A DNA stretch of 21,544 bases from Bacteroidota bacterium (GCA_023412975.1 JAEZRB010000087.1:1-21544), one strand, 5' to 3'. Counted from the stretch's first letter, positions 1-8,900 are shown. Numbers and translations are program-made. Notes: generated by a model not told the origin, from the sequence alone.

Positions 1-398
1 GCATATTGATTTTGTTTTGTTGTCCAAGGACCAAAGTTTTCGAGTTCTACTTTTTTGTCAACCGAGATTGTTAAGTCTTGGTGGTAAGAAACATACCAAT
101 TTGAAGTTTCTGGTTTGTCAAAATAAATGCTCTTAACCACGAAATAATTGTCACCAAATAGTTGTCTAACTATGTTTTTCAGATTGTCGTTAAACACTAA
201 ATTTATTGTCTCGGGTATTTCTCTTAAAAACTGTCTAATTGCAAAAAGGTCAGCCGATTTTCTGAAAGTTTCTTTGGTCGTGTCGGCTTGGTCAATAGTC
301 AATAAAATTTGCTCTATTTCCTTGTCAGAATAGATATTGTCAACAGTCGTGAAACCATTTTCAGTAAGGTCAATTTTATGTCTTTCGGTTACTGTCAT
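1..398 (-). CDS. Phytanoyl-CoA dioxygenase (PhyH)-like protein, C-terminus beyond the window
   Basis: The frame is open from an ATG at 398 to the left edge, giving 132 residues without a stop. The protein begins MTVTERHKIDLTENGF, followed by a long helical N-terminal part. A segment around residues 100-110 reads NWYVSYHQDLTISV, and a GPW element follows near residue 123. This is the pattern of the PhyH family of Fe(II)/2-oxoglutarate oxygenases, in which an H-x-D pair supplies two iron ligands; here they would be His106 and Asp108. The distal His and the 2-oxoglutarate-binding Arg lie beyond the edge and cannot be checked. There is no signal peptide, so it is probably cytoplasmic. The substrate is unknown; many bacterial members act on small molecules. 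It is the leftmost member of the minus-strand cassette-like run, and its start follows a half repeat element by about 23 nt. No clear ribosome binding site is visible. Confidence 0.75.
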   Translation of the reverse strand, partial: MTVTERHKIDLTENGFTTVDNIYSDKEIEQILLTIDQADTTKETFRKSADLFAIRQFLREIPETINLVFNDNLKNIVRQLFGDNYFVVKSIYFDKPETSNWYVSYHQDLTISVDKKVELENFGPWTTKQNQY

Positions 399-420
399 TT
401 TTTATCGGTGTCGTCTTTTA

Positions 421-452
421 AGCTGCCGCAAAACCCCATGTTATAAGCAGGC
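421..452 (-). repeat. Half of the cassette-associated repeat element
   Basis: Read on the minus strand this segment is GCCTGCTTATAACATGG followed by GGTTTTGCGGCAGC. It resembles the right arm of the element at 1690-1901, which on the same strand reads GCCTATAACATTGCG then TTTGGCGAAATGCCGG. The gap between the flanking genes is only 65 nt, so the opposite arm and the long centre are missing. I infer a truncated or recombined copy. The match is short, so this is tentative. Confidence 0.45.
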
Positions 453-463
453 CTTTTTTCCTC

Positions 464-736
464 TCATTTCAGATGTCTTCGAAACTGATCTAACAGAAAA
501 TCAAACTTAACCTTGGATGCGGTTGAAGTTGAATTCAATACTGCGCAGTTTATTATTCGGTCTCTGATTTTTAGTTCAAATAAACTTTCCGCCTTTAAAG
601 GACCGGTCTGAGAGAAATTATTGCTTCGTCCGATGGAGTCAATAAAATTTTGAATTGCTTCTTTCGTTGAGGGAGTTTGCGAATTTCCCTTAAAATACAA
701 TGTCAGTAAAATGGCAAGGAATATCATTTTCGTCAT
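464..736 (-). CDS. Small secreted protein of unknown function
   Basis: This 90-aa protein is not recognised. Residues 1-19 form a short signal peptide (MTKMIFLAILLTLYFKGNSQ), with likely cleavage near Ser19/Gln20. The mature part is about 70 residues, polar and probably helical, with a single Cys in the segment RIINCAVLN. No catalytic or binding motif stands out. The start at 736 gives the complete signal peptide; the Met at residue 4 is an alternative. It lies between two repeat elements in the cassette-like run and reads in the same direction as its neighbours, with about 65 nt to the downstream PhyH-like gene. The signal peptide argues that it is a real gene rather than a chance frame, but its small size and lack of recognisable relatives keep confidence moderate. 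Confidence 0.55.
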   Translation of the reverse strand: MTKMIFLAILLTLYFKGNSQTPSTKEAIQNFIDSIGRSNNFSQTGPLKAESLFELKIRDRIINCAVLNSTSTASKVKFDFLLDQFRRHLK

Positions 737-784
737 AGGTCATTATTAAATATCAATACTCTACTTGAACGGTCGTTGCTAATT

Positions 785-983
785 GCGCACAACGGACACG
801 GCTTGGCTTGGTAGTATTTGAAAATCGTCAGCCCGTACCCGCTGCTGAATAAAGTTACAAAAGTTCATTGTTAATTCGCTGCTGATTAGTATTCCGTCGG
901 CTGGAACTGAAGTCCGATAGCGAATAAAAAGCTGAGAATATATTCGTCGCCCCGCCATATTGCCAAACCGCCTGTTGTGTGCT
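785..983. repeat. Cassette-associated imperfect palindromic element 1 (attC-like)
   Basis: The left arm (785-807) contains GCGCACAACGG and ends CGGCTTGGC. The right arm (962-983) begins GCCAAACCG and ends TGTTGTGTGCT, its near reverse complement. Inside is a second nested pair, ATTCGCT (874-880) with AGCGAAT (919-925), around the motif GCTGGAACTG. That motif recurs in the element at 1690-1901. The right arm sits 7 nt beyond the stop codon of the lipoprotein gene. Paired short arms at a gene's 3' end, around a foldable centre, resemble integron attC sites. The total of about 200 nt is longer than usual for attC, and the RYYYAAC/GTTRRRY core is only partly met. Confidence 0.6.
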
Positions 984-990
984 GTGCTTG

Positions 991-1668
991 TCACGGATTA
1001 CGCATTCCGTTATAAATAATTGGGTCCACCAAATACTTTTTGAACTCCGTAAACTTCCTATGATTAATATCTTTGTCTTGAAAATATTCCGGTGTTGTAT
1101 AAAAAAGATATTTGTACTTTCCTTTGTCAGTAAACTCAAGAATATACCGATGTCCGTCAAGCATATTGAATTCTTTGTCTATAATCGAACTTTCGGTTTG
1201 TAAATTCCATAAACTGACCAACCGCAAATTATTGATGTATGTCTGCCAATTTATTTTTTGTGGTCGAACGCTTTCCATAATTACGCTGTCAACTAGAGGG
1301 CTATCATAATAGTTGTTAATGCCTGTCGCCCGAAGAGTGTAATATTGGTAATGGAAAAGCGTCCAGGTTGTGTCTTTGCCTTTAAGAATATATAAAATAC
1401 TCGGATCCCACATTGAAGGAAAGAGCCAAAGCCTTAACTCAAAATCATTGATACCTTTTTCAATGTCATACAATGCAAGCCGTTTACTCAGTAATTTTTT
1501 TCTCTTTAAATATTGCTGCTCATTTTTATAAATGTACCTATTGGGAATTCCTGTGTCCACCGCTGTGATGGCAGTACTGTCTTTTTTAACCTCAGTTTGC
1601 ATACTTGTTTCGTTACAAGAAATAAAAGCTGTCGTAAAAAGTATGAGGTAAAAAAGGATTCTTATCAT
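991..1668 (-). CDS. Lipoprotein of unknown function
   Basis: This 225-aa protein is not assigned to a family. Residues 1-17 form a lipoprotein signal peptide with the lipobox FISC, so Cys18 should be lipidated and the protein anchored in the envelope. A polar linker (residues 19-40) leads to a globular part rich in Tyr, Trp and charged residues, such as LRLWLFPSMWDPSILY and TTWTLFHYQYYTLRATG. It looks like a beta-rich domain, with no visible catalytic motif. The mature protein ends IYNGMRNP. The start at 1668 gives a complete signal sequence. Downstream, the stop codon is followed within 7 nt by repeat element 1; upstream, about 20 nt separate it from element 2. That placement fits a mobile cassette carrying a single gene. 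The lipobox and coherent length make a real gene likely. Confidence 0.7.
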   Translation of the reverse strand: MIRILFYLILFTTAFISCNETSMQTEVKKDSTAITAVDTGIPNRYIYKNEQQYLKRKKLLSKRLALYDIEKGINDFELRLWLFPSMWDPSILYILKGKDTTWTLFHYQYYTLRATGINNYYDSPLVDSVIMESVRPQKINWQTYINNLRLVSLWNLQTESSIIDKEFNMLDGHRYILEFTDKGKYKYLFYTTPEYFQDKDINHRKFTEFKKYLVDPIIYNGMRNP

Positions 1669-1689
1669 AAATGATGGTCAAATAGCATA

Positions 1690-1901
1690 GCACACAACGT
1701 CCAGAGTGAAATGCTGGTAGTCCGTGTTACTGTCACTTGGGCTGGTGTTGAGTAAAGATATATCTCTGATGTTATATTCCAAAGCTCATCCGTGATTCTA
1801 CAGCTGGAACTGCAGCCGAGTAGCGATATGCAGATGAGGATTTATTCTGAAGCGCGCAGCACCCCGTGGGCCGGCATTTCGCCAAACGCAATGTTATAGG
1901 C
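1690..1901. repeat. Cassette-associated imperfect palindromic element 2 (attC-like)
   Basis: The left arm (1690-1717) contains GCACACAACG and ends GAAATGCTGG. The right arm (1871-1901) begins CCGGCATTTCGCCAAACG and ends GTTATAGGC, so GAAATGCYGG pairs across about 150 nt. A nested pair CTCATC (1785-1790) and GATGAG (1833-1838) encloses the motif GCTGGAACTG at 1803-1812, shared with element 1. The TAA stop codon of the upstream minus-strand gene (1894-1896) lies inside the right arm. The shared arm and centre sequences show that the two elements are one repeat family. Confidence 0.65.
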
Positions 1902-2415
1902 AGGCGGTTAAATGATTTTTGAACATCTTTCCGGCTCTGCGAGTGAGTCCAAAATCTATAAATCCTTTAAAACCCGACCTATCTGCACCACCTATGTTGT
2001 ACAAGATTTTATCCTCATCCAAGTACACTTTTAAATCGACAAGTCCAAAATACATATTTCTATACCTGTAGCTAAAGAAATTCCCCTCATTTGTTCGAAA
2101 GACGACTTTGACTTTCGAAAGGTATTCTTCAACTATCAACCTTTTTCTATCTATCGAAGAATTATTGAAAACTTCATTTACGACATAATCTTGCTTAATA
2201 CGCCAGAAACCATAAAGGCCAAAAGAAATTGGGATTGCGGCAGCAAATAATGACCAAGGATTTAGTGATGACTCAGGTTCGGAGTATTTGATTTGAAAGA
2301 AATTAATTAAAAAATAAAAGCCAATTAATATAAAGACGGTACAAAGGATATAATTAACTACATTATCGGTTTTGTAATGTTTAGTAATGTTACTTCTGAA
2401 TTCTTGAGTAGTCAT
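1894..2415 (-). CDS. Two-helix membrane protein of unknown function
   Basis: This 173-aa protein is not recognised. After a short polar N-terminus there are two hydrophobic segments: residues about 20-41 (VNYILCTVFILIGFYFLINF) and about 54-70 (SLFAAAIPISFGLYGFW). A cytoplasmic or periplasmic domain of about 100 residues follows. Its alternating pattern, including EEYLSKVKVVFRTNEGNFFSY, suggests a small beta-rich fold. The C-terminus reads NHLTACL, and its last codons and stop are supplied by the flanking repeat element at 1690-1901. The gene therefore ends inside the repeat, as gene-cassette frames often do. The ATG at 2415 follows a further arm-like sequence (2425-2449) by 10 nt. Topology with both helices near the N-terminus is an inference from hydrophobicity only. 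Confidence 0.65.
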   Translation of the reverse strand: MTTQEFRSNITKHYKTDNVVNYILCTVFILIGFYFLINFFQIKYSEPESSLNPWSLFAAAIPISFGLYGFWRIKQDYVVNEVFNNSSIDRKRLIVEEYLSKVKVVFRTNEGNFFSYRYRNMYFGLVDLKVYLDEDKILYNIGGADRSGFKGFIDFGLTRRAGKMFKNHLTACL

Positions 2416-2424
2416 GAGTGAGCT

Positions 2425-2556
2425 TGCCTATAACAGCTGTATTTACGCTATTATCCGCTACACAAAATAGTAAAACAATTTTTTTAACTCAATATTCCAC
2501 AACATTTATCAAAAATATCGCGGAAAAAGGGGAGTAGCGCAAATGCATCACACATG
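2425..2556. repeat. Possible degraded third cassette element
   Basis: The sequence TGCCTATAACAGC at 2425-2437 repeats the arm ending seen at 1690-1901 (GCCTATAACATTGCG, read on the minus strand). CTGTATTTACGCT (2437-2449) is partly complementary to AGCGCAAATGCAT (2536-2548). The centre lacks the GCTGGAACTG motif and is AT-rich. The pairing is weaker than in the other two elements, so this may be an eroded or different copy. From 2557 to 2691 I see no gene or clear signal. The palindromic family does not continue to the right, so this probably marks the array edge. Confidence 0.35.
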
Positions 2557-2691
2557 GTCCAGGCCGTCTAACGGACTTATGATCCTCAACAGGTCCCGGC
2601 TACTGGTGTGCAAATACGGCCGGTGCTTGTGTTCGTGGCGATATGATACCTCATATTACCTGGTTGTATAACCGGCCCTATCGTCCTATCA

Positions 2692-3315
2692 TCAATCCCT
2701 CATCGGGAAGCCGATACCAATATTAAACCCGACAAAGCTGAGATTAGAAGTATTATCCATTTTGTAACCTACAAATGTATAATTCACTCCCAGGTTCAAA
2801 CCTGTTTCGCCCTGTTTGCGAAATGGGATATAGACTCCCAGGCCGGGTCTTGCAGCAAAACTGATCTTTGTATCTTCATTGGGATATTCACCAACAAATT
2901 GTTTATTGATCACCACGGCACCACCCAGGCCGGCACTCGCATAAGGTTGTACCCGGGCGCCAGGTTGAAAATTAAAACGGCCCGTAGCAAGAAAGGGAAT
3001 GGTTTGTATGGAGTTGGTGATCACAGCTGAGATATCACTACCATCTTCCAGTTTATACAACGCCCTCGGAAATTTCTGGTAGAAATCCTGGAAGCCGAGA
3101 TTCAATCCACCCGAAAACCGGTCAGTGAACCCATACAAAATATTGATATCAGCGCCACGCAGGGTTGTATTGTCAGTAAGGTCTTTTAAATCACCGAGAG
3201 GAACAGCACCGGCAAGACTTGCCGTCATTCTTACTTCCCCCTGTTGCGCACTGGCTGTAAAAATTCCGGTCGATAGCATAAAGACCAGGGCATATATAAA
3301 ACGAATCTTTTTCAT
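2692..3315 (-). CDS. Outer-membrane beta-barrel protein
   Basis: This 207-aa protein starts with a signal peptide, MKKIRFIYALVFMLSTGIFTASA, cleaved before QQGEV. The rest alternates amphipathic strands with glycine-rich turns, such as GGLNLGFQDFYQKFPRAL, FLATGRFNFQPGARVQPYASAGLGG and GLNLGVNYTFVGYKM, and ends in an aromatic-poor but barrel-like strand, SFVGFNIGIGFPMRD. This is the pattern of small eight-stranded OmpA/OmpW-like barrels (the OMP_b-brl families common in Bacteroidota). There is no C-terminal peptidoglycan-binding domain. The gene lies only 16 nt downstream of the DUF4136 lipoprotein gene, so the two are probably cotranscribed. Its role, whether structural, porin-like or adhesive, cannot be told from sequence. 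Confidence 0.8.
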   Translation of the reverse strand: MKKIRFIYALVFMLSTGIFTASAQQGEVRMTASLAGAVPLGDLKDLTDNTTLRGADINILYGFTDRFSGGLNLGFQDFYQKFPRALYKLEDGSDISAVITNSIQTIPFLATGRFNFQPGARVQPYASAGLGGAVVINKQFVGEYPNEDTKISFAARPGLGVYIPFRKQGETGLNLGVNYTFVGYKMDNTSNLSFVGFNIGIGFPMRD

Positions 3316-3331
3316 GGCTTAAACATTTTTC

Positions 3332-3961
3332 CTAGTTCACGATATAAGGAGATTGCTGAAACAATGCCTGGGCATGGCGGTTTACCTGGCCGGTAGAGAA
3401 AGTTCCCGTACCCCTGATCAGGCCACTCCAAACCTGCCGAAGCTGGTTGGTTCCCGCGGCATTTTTCAAATCAAACATATCGATGGCCACAGCGCCTTCG
3501 GTCACCGTATAGGTGCCGTAGAGGGGCGGGAAATAATAATTGTATCCCGGATAGCCCCAGTAATAAGGATCCCAGTAGCCACCATAGTCGTTCCAGTAGT
3601 AGGAGTAATCAATGATACCTGTGTAATCGTTGTAGATCCTACTGATCGTCATACCCAGGTCAGGATTTTGGCCGTGGTTCACCCTGGTAAACCCACGTCC
3701 CTGCATTTCCGCGGCAATAGCGCTGATCAATGCAGCGTCGTAATCCGTTCTAACTCTTTCTTCCAATTGGTTATTAGAGATCACCGCTACAGAGTCGGCA
3801 AGACTGAAAGTAGCAAAGGAGGAAAAGTCGGTATTATCGACTGCCTTGGTGATATAAAGTGGCTTTTCATCCCCATCGAGGTTTTTTTCAACGTCTTTGC
3901 TGCACGCTGCCAAAACAATTACCACAGGCAATGTATAAAAGAAAAGCTTTATCCGGTTCAT
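3332..3961 (-). CDS. DUF4136 domain-containing lipoprotein
   Basis: This is a 209-aa lipoprotein. Residues 1-19 are a signal peptide with lipobox LAAC, so Cys20 is the predicted lipidation site. The mature part matches the DUF4136 pattern: an early DFSSFATFSLADSV strand, a central GFTRV...NPDLGMTIS segment, a stretch very rich in Tyr, Trp and Pro (DYSYYWNDYGGYWDPYYWG) and a late TYTVTEGAVAIDMFDLKNA followed by WSGLIRGTG. The family is widespread in Bacteroidota and Proteobacteria envelopes, and its molecular function is not established. It follows the amidohydrolase gene by 38 nt and precedes the beta-barrel gene by 16 nt, all on the minus strand, which suggests an envelope operon. The aromatic-rich insert between about residues 118 and 150 is the most distinctive part. 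Confidence 0.88.
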   Translation of the reverse strand: MNRIKLFFYTLPVVIVLAACSKDVEKNLDGDEKPLYITKAVDNTDFSSFATFSLADSVAVISNNQLEERVRTDYDAALISAIAAEMQGRGFTRVNHGQNPDLGMTISRIYNDYTGIIDYSYYWNDYGGYWDPYYWGYPGYNYYFPPLYGTYTVTEGAVAIDMFDLKNAAGTNQLRQVWSGLIRGTGTFSTGQVNRHAQALFQQSPYIVN

Positions 3962-3999
3962 ATCAAAGTGTTTACAAAGACAATAACAAACACAATGCC

Positions 4000-5667
4000 C
4001 TATTTGATTGGGCTTTGGGAAATATTAACATTGGCTTCAAACACTTTTTCTCCATTTATAAAAGTTTTGAGCACCCTGGTCTGTAGCAAATCTGATTCCG
4101 GGGTATCCATCAAATCCCTGTCGAGCACAATGAAGTCTGCAAACTTCCCGGGTTCCAGGCTTCCTTTTTCTTTTTCCTCGAAATTGGAACGCGCCGCCCA
4201 GATGGTCATACCCCGTAGTGCCTGTTCACGGGTCAATGCGTTTTCGACCTGGTAACCATCAGCGGGCCAGGCTTTCGCGTCTTTGCGGATCACTGCGGCA
4301 TAGAAAGTTTTGATCGGTGAGATATCTTCCACGGGGAAATCAGTACCCAGCGGGATCCAGCCATTTTGTTGCAGTAATTGCTGAAATGCATAAGCGCCTT
4401 TTACCCTTTCGGTTCCCAGCCGGTCACCAGCCCAATACATATCACTAGTGGCATGGGTTGGTTGCACCGATGGAATGATGGAATACATTCCGAAACGTTC
4501 AACATCATTTTTATTGACCACCTGGGCATGTTCGATACGCCAGCGACGGTCATTTTTTCCTCCCAGGTATTTGGCATAGATATTCAGCATGGTACGATTA
4601 CCACTGTCCCCGATAGCATGGGTGCACATTTGAAAGCCTTTTTGATAGATCCAGTTGGCAACAGAATCAAAATGTTCCGGTTTGCTCAACAGGAATCCCC
4701 GGTAGCCGGGTCTATCACTATATGGCTCCAGCAGGCAGGCACCCCTCGAACCCAGCGCTCCATCACTATACACTTTGAATCCTCTTACATGCAGGCGATC
4801 GGTTTTGATGATCCCGTTTTTATCGAGGTAATCGAAGTTTTTGGGATCATCACTCAGCATAACATACAAGCGCATCTTTAATTCATTGTCAGCATACATT
4901 TCTTTTATCATATCCACTGCGGTAAATGACAAACCGCAATCATCGATCGTGGTAAGTCCCGCAGCAAAACAATTTTCCTGCGCATCCAGAAGCGCCTTCC
5001 GGAAAGTGTCCCTTCCTGAGGATGGAATTTTAGAACTCACCAGGTCGATGCCATTATCGACAAGTATCCCGGTCAATTGACCGTTTACTGTTTCTACTTC
5101 GCCGCCCGTGATTTTATATCCGGGTCGCAGATCTGCCAGGGATAATGCATTTTGATTGGCGATCGCGGCGTGCCCATCAATCCTCGAAAGCAATACGGGA
5201 CGGTCAGGAAAAAGATCATTGAGTTTTTTGTTGTTGGGAAATTCTTTAACCGGCCAGTCGTTTTGATCCCAACCGCGACCGATTAGCCATTGCCCGGGAG
5301 CAAGATCTTTTTCAAATGCTTTGATGCGATCAATAATCTCGTCCCAACTTTCCGTCCCGGTCAGGTCAGCGGTCTGAAGACTATTTCCATACCCAACGAA
5401 ATGGGCATGGGCGTCAATAAAGCCGGGATAGATAAATTTTCCGCCTGCGTCAAGTTTTTCGCGGGGAGCATATTTTTTTTCCAGGTCGTCGGCATTTCCG
5501 GTTGCTTCCACCTTGCCATCTTTTATGACCATCGCCCCCGCAATGCTGAATGCGGAATCGACGAGATAGATTTTTGCGTTATAGATCAACATATCCGCCT
5601 GTTTTTTTTGTGTGCAGGCGATCAAAGTAAATAGTATTAATAAACTGCGGTAAGTCAGCAATTTCAT
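4000..5667 (-). CDS. YtcJ-like metal-dependent amidohydrolase, lipoprotein
   Basis: This 555-aa protein belongs to amidohydrolase family 3 (YtcJ/NfdA-like). Residues 1-17 form a lipoprotein signal with lipobox LIAC, so Cys18 is likely lipidated, which places the enzyme in the envelope. Metal and catalytic residues are visible: HAH at 87-89 in PGFIDAHAHF, a candidate carboxylated lysine Lys298 in VRGFKVYSDGALGSRG, His350 in CTHAIGD, His380 in RIEHAQ, and Asp443 in LGTDFPV. The N-terminal beta part (AKIYLVDSAFSIAGAMVIKDGK) and the C-terminal GSLEPGKFADFIVLD form the usual composite beta-sandwich. The length is normal for the family. The reaction is hydrolysis of C-N bonds in an N-acyl or cyclic amide substrate, which cannot be narrowed here. 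It is first in a minus-strand cluster with DUF4136 and beta-barrel genes. An inverted repeat lies 5 nt before its start codon. Confidence 0.9.
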   Translation of the reverse strand: MKLLTYRSLLILFTLIACTQKKQADMLIYNAKIYLVDSAFSIAGAMVIKDGKVEATGNADDLEKKYAPREKLDAGGKFIYPGFIDAHAHFVGYGNSLQTADLTGTESWDEIIDRIKAFEKDLAPGQWLIGRGWDQNDWPVKEFPNNKKLNDLFPDRPVLLSRIDGHAAIANQNALSLADLRPGYKITGGEVETVNGQLTGILVDNGIDLVSSKIPSSGRDTFRKALLDAQENCFAAGLTTIDDCGLSFTAVDMIKEMYADNELKMRLYVMLSDDPKNFDYLDKNGIIKTDRLHVRGFKVYSDGALGSRGACLLEPYSDRPGYRGFLLSKPEHFDSVANWIYQKGFQMCTHAIGDSGNRTMLNIYAKYLGGKNDRRWRIEHAQVVNKNDVERFGMYSIIPSVQPTHATSDMYWAGDRLGTERVKGAYAFQQLLQQNGWIPLGTDFPVEDISPIKTFYAAVIRKDAKAWPADGYQVENALTREQALRGMTIWAARSNFEEKEKGSLEPGKFADFIVLDRDLMDTPESDLLQTRVLKTFINGEKVFEANVNISQSPIK

Positions 5668-5672
5668 AAAGC

Positions 5673-5718
5673 CTGGTTTTTAGCAGCCTGAAATATACTG
5701 CAGATATTTCCAAACCAG
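5673..5718 (-). promoter_or_regulatory. Inverted repeat in the leader of the amidohydrolase gene
   Basis: GAAATAT (5690-5696) pairs with ATATTTC (5704-5710) across a 7-nt loop. CTGGTTT (5673-5679) pairs with AAACCAG (5712-5718) outside it. The structure ends 5 nt before the start codon at 5667, so it would lie in the 5' leader or overlap the promoter. It could be an operator or an RNA hairpin; no ligand-binding RNA family is recognised. The rest of the gap to 5955 is T-rich with no gene seen. It must hold the divergent promoters, but no convincing -7 box was found. Confidence 0.45.
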
Positions 5719-5955
5719 TGACGTAATTCTTTGATTTTTATTGAACATGTCGATGTGCAAAACAGGTGAAATAAAATATTTTTATTTTTTTTCACGTCTC
5801 TCGGTAGAATCTTTTTTTTCCCTAATTTCACATCTACTGTATTGTAAAAGCACTTCTCTTACTGCAGCAACCAAAAGCTATAATATCCTTTCTAAAGAAC
5901 TCCGTCAGGAAAAGACTCTGATTATTTTTTTTACTTTTTTTAAAATTGTCGTCCA

Positions 5956-8900
5956 ATGACTTGGGGATCTGCCTGTAACCGTCTGAAACTATTGTTTTGT
6001 TTTGTCCCGGCCCTTTTGCTTTCCAGTTTATTGTCTGCTCAAAATCCCATTGTAACAGAAAACGCTTTGCCTGGAAATCCTTTTGCTGAATGGGGAGTTC
6101 CAAACTTTCGCGATAACCGTATCACAGGTTTTGCCACAAAAATGAGTCTTAATGCGGGTGAAACTGTTCGGTTCAAGGTTAATGTACAGAATGGCGCTAC
6201 CTATACCATGAAAATTTACCGCCTTGGTTATTACAATGGGAATGGCGCACGTCTAAAACATAATTTCGGCACCTTGCAGGGTACCGCTCAACCGGCAGGA
6301 CTAAGTGATCCTGTGACTGGCATACTGGATTGTAGCAACTGGAGTGTTTCCGCATCCTGGAATATTCCGTCTAATGCCGTTTCCGGACTATATATTGCTA
6401 AAATGGAACGTACAGGCGGCGGCAGTAATCATATCGTGTTTATTGTGCGAAATGATAATAGTCATTCTGACCTTTACCTTCAATTTCCCGACGCAACCTG
6501 GCAGGCATATAATGGTTATGGTGGTAATAGCGCTTATGACGGCACTACGTCTTATCCGGGTGGTCATGCCGTGAAAGTGAGCTACAACAGGCCATTCTTT
6601 ATTTACAACTCTGCGTTTAACACCGATGGAAGGGGTGCCGACTGGTATATGAACAATGAATACCCAATGATCCGTTTTTTAGAACGCAACGGGTATGATG
6701 TCACTTATACAGGTTCTAATGATGTAGCCAACAACGGTCAACGCCTGCTAAACCATAAAGTTTTTATTGCGATCGGTCATGATGAATACTGGTCGAAAGA
6801 GCAACGCAACAATGTAGAAGCGGCACGCAATGCAGGTGTGCATCTTGCTTTTTTTACAGGTAATGAAGTTTACTGGAAAACAAGATGGGAAACATCTGTG
6901 GATGGTGAACACCGCACCCTTGTTTGCTACAAAGAAGGTTTGCTTGGTGATGGCACACAGGGTGAGCGAAGCTGTGGCGGAAAATGTGATGGTTCTACAT
7001 CCGAGTGGACCGGGCTATGGAGAACTGGTGGCAACTACGATGCCGGTAAGCCGGAGAATTCACTGGTGGGTCAGATCAGCTGGGTGGAATATCCTACTGA
7101 AATAGGTGTACCCGCATTCTATAAAAAGCTTCGTTTCTGGCGAAATACATCAATTGCCAGTTTGTCTGATGGTCAGACTGTTTTCCTGGGAAATGAAACC
7201 CTCGGTTACGAATGGGATTATGAGCAATATGAAGGAAGTTATCCGCCTGGCCGGATCACGATGTCCAGCAGAACGATCAATAGTCTCACACACAAACTAT
7301 CCTTGTACCGGCACAGTAGTGGCGCGCTTGTATTTGGTGCTGGTACCGTACAGTGGTCATGGGGCCTTGATGGCAACCACTGGGGCGGCAATTCTTCGGT
7401 AAGTCCCGAAATGCAACAGGCAACCATTAACCTGTTTGCTGATATGAATGTGCAGCCCGCTACATTGATGCCAGGGATGGTATCGGTAACGGCATCAACA
7501 GATGCTATCGCGCCAACGGCAACAATTACCTCCCCGGCAAATGGCGCTACATTTCCCTCAGGTGCTACACTCAATTTTACCGGTACTGCTGTTGATGCGG
7601 GTGGCGGTGTAGTGGCAGGTGTGGAAATATCCGTCGACGCGGGAAATACCTGGAGGCAGGCTACGCTTAATAAAATAGATGGTACCGTCACGTGGTCTTT
7701 TACATGGCCATCTACCGGCAACGGCACTTTCAATATTCGCTTCCGCTCATTCGATGATAGCGGAAATATTGAAACAGCAGGCCCGGGAATAAACGTCAAT
7801 GTTGGCGGGCCCGATAGTATACCACCAACGGTCACTTCAGTTACGCCTGCTAATGGCTCTACAGCGATTAGCATTGGTACCACGGTGATCGCAGAATTCA
7901 GTGAAACAATCAATCCGTCTACCATTACGTCATCTAATTTCCAGTTGAAAGCCGGAAGCACGATCATCAACACATCGATCAATATCACACCAAACCAGGT
8001 GACACTGGTTCCGCTTACCGTGCTTACACCTTCCACTAACTATACAGTTACGATAAAGGGCGGGCCAACTGGTGTGAAAGACGTAGCTGGCAACCCATTG
8101 GCAACAGATTATAGTTGGAGTTTCACGACAGGTGCTGGTGGTGGCGAAGGCAGTATAACTATTTTTAAGCCCTCGGATACTCCCGAGGATCCAAATAATA
8201 ACGATGGTACCCCTATCACGCTTGGCGTTCGGTTCAGGTCAACACAGAATGGATTCATAACTGGTCTGCGATATTATAAGGGCTCAGGTGCAACAGGTAC
8301 ACATACCGGGCATTTGTGGACCAATAGTGGAACTCAACTGGCACAACTAACTTTTTTCAATGAAACCGCTTCGGGATGGCAGGAAGCTTATTTTAATTCA
8401 CCTATTCCCATTACTGCCGGAGTTACTTACGTGGCAGCTTACTATAGCCCTACGGGCGATTATGCAGCCACAGATCCTTATTTCATGCAGGCTGTTGTCA
8501 ATGGACCTTTGCGTGGACTGGCTGACGGGGAGGATGGGCCGAATGGCTTGTACCAATATGCACCAACCGCAGTATTCCCAACTAATTCTTTCCAATCAAG
8601 TAATTATTGGATCGACGTTGTGTTTACTACCAATGCAGGCTCTGATGTAACGCCACCAACGGTTAGTTCTGTAAATCCACAAAGTGGTGCAACAGGAGTT
8701 AATATATCTACAACTGTCGTAGCAAATTTCAGTGAAGCGATCAATCCCTCCACGGTTACCGGAACGACCTTCCAGCTTCGCGGGCCGGGAAATACACTGG
8801 TGACGGCTACAGTAAGTGCGAGTGCCAGTCAAATAATATTAACGCCTTCTGCCGCACTCGCGGGCTCCACAAACTATACCGCGACGATCACTGGTGGTGC

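Noticed and set aside
779..1160. Small frames on both strands around repeat element 1
   Set aside because: They fall within the palindromic element or opposite the lipoprotein gene; the structure explains the sequence better than coding does.
3353..4255. 300-codon plus-strand frame
   Set aside because: It lies opposite the DUF4136 lipoprotein and the amidohydrolase, both with clear family motifs; its own translation has no recognisable pattern.
7239..8036. Long minus-strand open frame opposite the first giant gene, and similar ones across the repeat array
   Set aside because: They mirror the Thr/Val-rich repeat codons, recur with the 330-nt period and lack start context or domain patterns; the plus-strand protein explains the region.
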